Source: Sitta carolinensis (Eukaryota; Chordata; Aves; Passeriformes; Sittidae). From it: a stretch of DNA of 64,000 nucleotides. The stretch covers positions 60,799,501-60,863,500 of the forward strand of contig JAVUNC010000004.1 of the NCBI GenBank assembly GCA_032173965.1. Reading direction: 5' to 3'. The notes beneath the pieces were generated by a model. That model searched no databases. It was not told the origin of the DNA and saw only the letters and a list, made by a program, of their open reading frames with translations. A program made the translations under genes and the position numbers. Shown here piece by piece: positions 57,501 to 64,000 of this stretch. Within the stretch, counting starts at the first letter, position 1; every line of letters begins with the position of its first letter.

Positions 57501-59789
57501 TCGGTAATGCTGCTGCTTGAACAAAGAGCTATGAACTGCAGCCCCCTGCAGGTGCGAGCTGCAACTCTTTGCCTCACAGAAGATTAAAATAAATAGTGGA
57601 TAACAAAATTTGGTTGAGATTTGTAAACAGTACAGGTGAATTATTTTTGTTTGAAATAGAATTTTTTACAAGTGTTTTATAGTTTATAAACGTGTTAAGG
57701 TAAAATACTGTGTTGTCTGTTTAGGATGCTTTTAAACAGTAAATGTATATAAATCTTACTATATAAATTATTGATTTTTTTACTGATAAATATGTGAAGC
57801 TTAAATGTTATAGTGAAAAAAATATGTTGCCAACAGACAGGGCACCATTTTTAAAGGCTTAATCATTACTTCAAAACGACTAAAGGCTGTAGGACCTGAG
57901 AAAGAAGGTCAGAAGAAAAATCTGGCAACACAATGTCTTCAAAAGCATTATTAAAGTTAGCTTCTTCAAATGGCACCAGCATCTGAATTTTCTGACTTTA
58001 GTTCATTGTCTCTGTGAGCTGAATGCTACTCCCAGGAGCTTTACATGCAGCAAGCTCATCAAGTTAGCTGGATATTCCCCCCAGGTGCTTCCTCGCAATG
58101 ACTTTTCTAATGCAGTGACAGAGAGAAGTCCTATAACTACAGTTACCTCTGCTTGACTCAGAGTGATTGAATAAGCCAGCTTTTCAGCTCCACAGTGTTG
58201 CATTCTAATAGCTTCCCTTTTATTGCCTTGTTCCTTATTTCCCTGGATGTATTCATTGAGCCAACTAAAAAGAAAAAAAAAAAATCATAATAAATCCAAC
58301 TTCAACACAACACTTTGGCTTTCCAGCTGTGTTACACAGAGCGTACCAGAGAGCCTCAAAGGAATTCGATCTCTTGGTGATGGTAAGAGTGGAGGGGGCA
58401 GCAAGGGTGGGGAGGACCTTTTCATGACACCACAAGAATGAAAAGAAAACATCCACAAAGCAAACAGCAGTTCCTGAGGTGCACCTGTGGTAGGAATAGG
58501 AAGGCAGGACAGTTCACCCTAATTCATTGGGCCTGCATGAATTCATTGAGAGGGGACTCTCCTGTGGAGCAGGTGATGAGCAGAGATACAGACTGCAGCA
58601 GGAGAGATTGCACACAGCCTTTGGAAAGCCAGAAACCAGAGAACTGCAGGCTGCAGAAGTGTCTTACAGTATGTCACAAAAATAAAGTGACACAGATCCT
58701 TGCGGCAACAGAAGTCACATGGGACTGCAAAGCAGTGGGTTTCAGCAAACTAGCAGGAGCAATACTCATTGTAATTCCCTGAGGGACCAGACAGTACACC
58801 CACAGGCAGCCAGAAGAGACAGCTTGGATCATCAAAGAATTTTGAGTCTTGAGAACAGTGCTGAGCTGTGAGAAAGCAAACTGTTGTGCTGGATTGCTCA
58901 TGGTACAGGTACAATGAGGAGTACTCAGGACGTGGATTTGGTATAAACTGGGATCCAAAGATTGTAATTTTAATACTCCTCAGCTCTCTCTTGTGGACAG
59001 CAGTAACTGGATGGAATTCTACTATAGCTTGAAACATAATGTACAGCCCCCTAATTAAATACTGCTAAAGAAATTCCTTTCTCACATAACAGAGGCATTA
59101 GGCAGTGTATCAAGACATTCAAAGTTCTGGAGCCAATTCTACAGTTTTAGCTCTAAAGAAAATCATCTCTTTCCAAAGTACATGAGGTACAAAGTACATG
59201 AGCTAACTTTGGAGAAAAAATGTGGGAGTCTACCAGCTCTACTTTGTCACCCTGAGTGATGCAAGATGGTATCACATACTACTTACTGTGGGAGAACATA
59301 TTGCTAGACTTGAGTACAGTTAACACCTTCCTTCCTCTTATGCTCAAATACATGGGTAAATCAAGCACAAAACTAAGTCTCCTATCAAACCCATTCCTCA
59401 GTATAGCTAATGACTTGCACTAGTAACCAGAACAGATCTGGGTCTGTTCATCCTGTTTCCATCTTTTTTGAAAAGTTGAGACTGGACTAGTTTGTCATCA
59501 AGAGTGGTGCAGAGCAGGCTGAAGAGAATTCCAGCCAACTGGTGGGCAGTTCTAATGTATTTTATACAGTCTGATACATTCTAGGAGCCTGACAAAATAC
59601 TTAGCTAACAATATTTGGAAAAAGAAATTAGGCAGTAGGAAGTAGACCAGCCATGCAGGCAAAATAATAAAAAGGATTATACTGGAGTCAGTTGAAAGCT
59701 GAAACATAAGGATGTAAACCATGAGAAAGTAGTTTAAAGTGATATGTTATTCTGGAGAGAAAAAAAAGAATTCTTATGCCACTGTGTCC
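54569..59789. other. Intergenic stretch, no recognised gene
   Basis: About 5.2 kb. A GC-richer patch at 57000-57480 gives a 169-residue minus-strand open frame and several others, none with a recognisable domain. The AT-rich stretch 57580-57830 carries an AATAAA (57588-57593) and looks like a 3' UTR end, but no gene upstream of it is identified. Parts of 55500-56650 may be decayed repeat, but I could not assign a family. Confidence 0.5.
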
Positions 59790-60380
59790 TTTGACACCAT
59801 TATTTGAGGTTATTACATCAATTTGTAGATAAAATTTCATTCACAGGGCATTTGATAAAACAGTGCCTGGAGTTTCAATATAGAAATTGGCAATAGCTCA
59901 TGTGAATGAGGTGGGCTTTAAATGGATGGTGAATGAATATGATCTTACAAAGCAGCTGCGATGTGGAATCCTTGCTGAGTGGAGTATTTCTGGTGGGATT
60001 TTGCAGAGACAAGTACTAGATCTGACAGTAAAGAGGGCTCAAAAGCAGATATAGCACTGTGGTTGATCAAATCTGTACATAGCATAAAACTGCCAGAAAG
60101 GCAAATAGCATTGAGGACAAGGCAGTGAAACATTACTGATAAAATGCATTTTTAGTGCAGGCAAATGCAAAGCTATGCATTTAGGAGCAAGGAATGTGGC
60201 CATGTCTTCAAAATCAGTAATTTAGCTCTGAGAGCTGCTGAACTGATTTGGAGGCACAGGTTAAAGCAGGCATCAGGCATCATGTTAGCAATCCTGAGAT
60301 CTTCCTGCAAAAAGAGCTAGTACAATCCTCAGATTGGTGAGTAGGGCAGTGGGAGGAGGGAATTGATTTCACCTGATAAA
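59790..60380 (+). mobile_element. Second old CR1/L3-type LINE fossil
   Basis: The landmarks follow reverse-transcriptase order for this LINE group. GGGCATTTGATAAAACAGTG is a degenerate 'AFD-x-V' stretch. GGGATTTTGCAGAGACAAGT is the 'G-L-x-Q-G' region. CAAATGCAAAGCTATGCATT followed by TAGGAGCAAGGAATGTGGCC is the 'K C K V M H L G' region. Frames are broken throughout. It is in the same orientation as the fossil at 51370-52230 but covers an earlier part of ORF2, so the two could be separate insertions or pieces of one disrupted element. Edges are approximate. Confidence 0.6.
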
Positions 60381-61440
60381 ATACTACTGCTACTGCTATT
60401 GCTGGCCAGGCTTCTAAGCTGTCTTACAAGAAGGGAGAGTGTTGAAAAACTATAAAGTTCAAAAACTGAAGAAAATGCCTCACAGCAAGAGATTTGTCTG
60501 CTTAGCTTATTTCAGAGAAAAACGTAATTAAATAATTCTCACTATCTTAACTGAATTAAAATACTGGTATCAAAAGGCACTTTAATTTAGCAGGAAAAGG
60601 CACAACAAGCAGTAATGTCTGGGGGCTGAAGCCAAGTACAAAAAGAAGCAAGACACACTTAATGATGAAAACGATTAACATTGGAACAAGCTCAAAGAAG
60701 TTGCAGTTCTCCATTCTGTGAAGTGTTCCAAACAAGGCTGCATCAGTTAGATGAATTTGGATGGATACAGAGGTAAACGTGTGAAACATGCAGTGACCAA
60801 AGGCGAATTGTCTCCAGAGGAATAGGCAAGCTCTTGGTTCTCCCATCAGCCAGATGATGACCTGTCTGGAGGACACTCCTGCTCTTTCACTGTCTGCACA
60901 CCCAGTTTTCTTTCTTTCCTACAAGGGGAGGAGAAGTGAGGGCCTGAGAATGCTAGTCCCTGTCCCTTGTGGTCTCACGAGCTAGCCATGCATGTTCCCA
61001 GACCTGGGATCTTAGAAATATGCCCAAATCCTGCAAATTAGCTGTAGACTTAATGGCTGAACAGGAGACCCATTTGTTGGTTTGCACAAGAAAAAGCTAA
61101 TTCATTCCAGTGGGCTGCAAACACACACTGAAAACCCTGTGTTTTCAAACTTTTTCTATTACTTTGTAAAAAAAAGTCATATGCTATTTATAACTGGGTA
61201 TTCATCTTCGTAGTTCAGAGCAGAAATGACTGGCTGGAGAAAGGAGACTCCCAAGCACAGAATGAGTGCTCCCCTGGTGATGCTGCATGTTTCTGGTTAG
61301 ATCTAGCAGTTTTCTGAAATATCTGTAACATTTTGCTATTTCCACATTAGTTTTAATTGCTTCCCTTGAGAGTGGCAGACAACAGAAATGGAAGAATGAT
61401 GAACAGTGGAAAAATACCATGTAGCCTCCTATGTGAATAG
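60381..61440. other. Stretch without recognised features
   Basis: About 1 kb of intergenic sequence. A 106-residue minus-strand frame (60556-60876) has no recognisable domain and is probably chance. Confidence 0.5.
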
Positions 61441-62025
61441 TGACCTACTGTAGGTGGAGCAGGTAGCAGGTGCTGGCAGGGGGAGCTGCAGGGCTGGGTT
61501 CTGCGCGAAGGGGCCAGCGCTGCCCTGCAGGATGGTTTCAGACAGCTGCAGACAGCACGGGCACAGCTGGTGGCACCTCTGTGGAAACATATTTAAGTTA
61601 GGGCACAGGCAGGAGGAGGGGACAAAAAGAGTGAGAAGCAGCAGAGGAACACCAAGGCTGAGAGGAGAAGGAGGAGGTGCTTGCTCCGTTGTGGGGCAGG
61701 CCCTCCCCTCCCCTTCCCTCCCCTCCCCTCCCCTCCCCTTCCCAAACGGCCTGTTGTTTGTTGTTATCCAAATCAGAGCCCAAACGTTTATCTCAATCAA
61801 CAATAAATGTAGTTAATTTCCCTGACTAAAGTCTAGTTTTCTCCCATCTAGATTGAATTCCCAGTAACTGGGAATTGATCTCCCTGTCTTTATCTCCACT
61901 CATGAGCTTATTTACTCTGGTCTTTTTTATTTTCTCCCCTATCCAGCTGGTTCCAGGGAAGGGAGTAGGAGTGAGCAAGCAATTGGGTGGGAGTTTTACT
62001 GCTCGTCCAGGGTCAACCCACCACA
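61441..62025 (+). mobile_element. Avian ERVL-type LTR, probably solitary
   Basis: The landmark order matches the common avian ERVL-type LTR: GGGGGAGCTGCAGGGCTGGG, then GCGCTGCCCTGCAGGATGGT, then ACATATTTAAGTTAGGG (a TATA-like box near 61590), then a GAACACCAAGGCTGAGAGGA stretch. AATAAA follows at 61802-61807, and the U5-like end (CCCTGTCTTTATCTCCACTC, then CTATCCAGCTGGTTCC) finishes in GGTCAACCCACCACA. About 585 bp. The 5' edge is uncertain and no target-site duplication could be confirmed. No gag, pol or env remnant or second LTR is seen in the flanks, so it is called a solo LTR. It has no coding capacity and is an old genomic copy. Confidence 0.8.
61701..61743. repeat. (CCCCT)n pentanucleotide repeat inside the LTR
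   Basis: An imperfect CCCCT/CCTTC repeat of about 43 bp. The minus strand is runs of four Gs separated by A, a pattern able to form a G-quadruplex. It sits between the TATA-like box and the poly(A) signal of the LTR. Confidence 0.85.
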
Positions 62026-64000
62026 CATTTTTAGTCTGAGATTATAACATTTGCATGATTATTAGTCAATCCTAATTATTCTTGAGAGATAAGACTGTCT
62101 CTCACAAGAGACATGAATTTCAAAGGAATAGTAATAGGCATCTCAAAATCAAAACAAAGGTGTTCTGCCTAAAATAGAAAAAAATAGTAAAATTGCAGGA
62201 TATGTCATTACATGTATTTTCCCAAACATTATGAAACGTTTTAGAAAAATACATCTATGTAGTTTGCACATTGTGTTTAAAATTTTCTCTGAAATATGCC
62301 TGCAGCAATATGCTGTGTGAGAACTGAAGAGGAAACATGGTCATCTATTTAATGGACTAAGGTAACTAAAATACAAGTAGCTGCAGTTAAAAATATGCAG
62401 TTGGTCTAAAGTCTTCACTAGTTGTTATCTAAATATCACAGGTTGTTGAGTTTTTATTTCACTCAATATTCCTTTCAATACCAGTGGGATATTTAAGTTA
62501 ATAAATGCCACTGGTAATTATTATTCCAAGTGTAGTCGACATTTGAAAGCAAATAATCACAGTGAAACACGATATAAAAATGTTAATTTATATCTAGGAC
62601 AAGCAATCTAATTATGCTCCCATTTCAATCTTCCCATTGCTCTCAACATGGACAGTCGAGAGAAAAGCAACCCAGCCATACTAAGAGAGACACAGAGCAT
62701 GAACAGGTGTGATCAGCGTCCTTCTTTGTCTTCCTTGAAGTCACCTCACAAGAGATTCTTCAATTTTGATCAAAAGAGATTTTAAATCTTATTTTATTTT
62801 CTTGTGCTCACATCTCTTCAAAGCAGGATGCAGAGAAGATTTATCTCCGAAGATACAGGGAGAGAGCGTTGAGTCTTTCTCGCTGCTGCTGTGAGGGTCA
62901 GGACTGCCAGCTGCAGCTGACTGTGTAGAGCTTTATTCCTCCCAGCGATGACAAGAGCAGCTGTGGCTCCAAAGCCGCTGTCAGCTCAGAGATGATTTGT
63001 CATGGGTGATCTGTCACGGGCTGTCCCAGCTGTGCCTCTGTGGCACCTCTTCAAATACATGAGAAGCTTTGCATCACAGTGAACACAGCCCTCCTGCCGA
63101 GCACCGTCACCTTTCTGTCCCCAGCGCGCTGCTGCGAAACTCTGCGTGCACAGCAAGGGCTGCGTGACAGCAGTTGAGTCACTTCACTGGTGAGCTGTGA
63201 CAAAGCAGTTTTCCGGCAGGAGAAGGCAGCCAAGCTATGATGGCCTGAGGCAAGGGTTATCCTCTTACAGAGTTAAGGCAGCAGTGAGTAACAGGGCAGG
63301 CGGACCAAACTCAACAAGGTTTCTGTGGGGCTTAGCACAGTTTCTACTCTGCAGTTTGGGGATACTCAGTGACAACTCCCATATGTGCTAAGACTCAGGG
63401 GCATAAATGAAGCTGTGTAACAGCAGCACAGGTTCTCTCATCTTGGCAGTCAGTGCAGATGTGTGCTTGTTTCTGGGTTATCTGATGTACCCACCTTTAA
63501 TTCCACTTAGAAGGAAAAAGGCAGTTGCTCCTTTCAGCCAGCAGCTGCCACTGCCGCCTTTCTCTGTCTCAAAACAGTTTTGAGGGAGAAAGTGTTTGTT
63601 AAGCAGGTGAACTTATGTTTGTTTGAGGGGTTGGTTCTTTCCTTTACTGGAATAAAAAAAAAGGAGGAAAGAAGGGGACTTGAGTTGGCAGCATTTATTC
63701 CCTTAACTTCTCAGCACCAGCTGCTATTGCTTCTGAAAGAGTCCAGAGTAATAATCCTGGTGCTTTTACATGGATTGCTAAGCTTTGTATTTAACCACAA
63801 CCTCAATATAATACATGTGGCTGATGCTGCAAAAGGCTCACTATACACACAGGGAGAACCAGGAAGAAAAATGAGAAGGGGGACTTCCGATAAGCTCCAC
63901 CCTCAAAAATAAACTCTATTCAGGTTATGTAACACAATGTAGTGCAGATGTTGAGCTTGATCACATCTTAGTCTTAGACTCTTGGGGCTTTTTTCTCCCC
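62026..64000. other. Intergenic stretch to the window end, no recognised gene
   Basis: AT-rich to about 62800, then moderately GC-richer at 62850-63250, where a perfect AP-1-type site TGAGTCA occurs at 63175-63181. Open frames such as 63580-63912 are short and unrecognised. In other vertebrates TMEM181 follows TULP4 on the same strand, but I see no exon that I could assign to it. Confidence 0.5.

Noticed and set aside
1..64000. CRISPR arrays, bacterial-type operons, tRNA or rRNA genes
   Set aside because: No regularly spaced repeats, no cloverleaf or rRNA motifs seen. The genome is vertebrate.

Overview
This window is nuclear DNA of a vertebrate, almost certainly a bird. It carries one large intron-rich gene with GT-AG splice sites, a CR1 LINE fragment of avian type (18347-18756, antisense), an avian ERVL-type LTR (61441-62025), and eroded CR1/L3-type LINE fossils. 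There are no operons, bacterial genes, CRISPR arrays or recognisable RNA genes.

The gene is TULP4 (tubby-like protein 4, also called TUSP), on the + strand. Eleven coding exons could be read and joined by phase: 12241-12421, 14869-15003, 19374-19540, 28394-28618, 30807-31040, 31531-31675, 32554-32698, 33941-34034, 35356-35499, 38577-41151 and 42899-43015 (stop codon 43013-43015). They encode about the last 1387 residues. Roughly the first 180 residues (the start codon and first WD40 blades) lie upstream of the window. In order the exons encode the remaining WD40-like blades, a SOCS box (28394-28618), the first part of a tubby domain, a Ser/Lys/Pro-rich insert, a second tubby part, a very long disordered Pro/Ser-rich region (38577 to about 41000), and the last tubby strands with the C-terminal helix (41021-43015). 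The layout fits a substrate receptor of an Elongin B/C-Cullin ubiquitin ligase with a tubby membrane/phosphoinositide module.

The coding sequence as given is broken twice. One G is missing from a G-run at 30951-30955, and one base is missing between 39213 and 39214. Exon phases, and homology on both sides, show that each is a one-base deletion in an otherwise intact gene. Sequencing or assembly error is more likely than gene loss.

Region by region: 1-12240 is intron. 12241-43015 holds exons and introns, with a CpG-dense block over the start of the largest exon (about 38240-39420). 43016 to about 50755 is the probable long 3' UTR, with a good AATAAA plus GT-rich element at 50730. 50760-64000 is probably intergenic and holds two old CR1/L3-type LINE fossils, a pair of diverged 46-bp direct repeats 1.5 kb apart, and the ERVL-type LTR. 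No second protein-coding gene was found. No undescribed biological system was found. The points most worth checking are the two frameshifts, the lineage-specific low-complexity growth in the largest exon, and the duplications in the 3' UTR.
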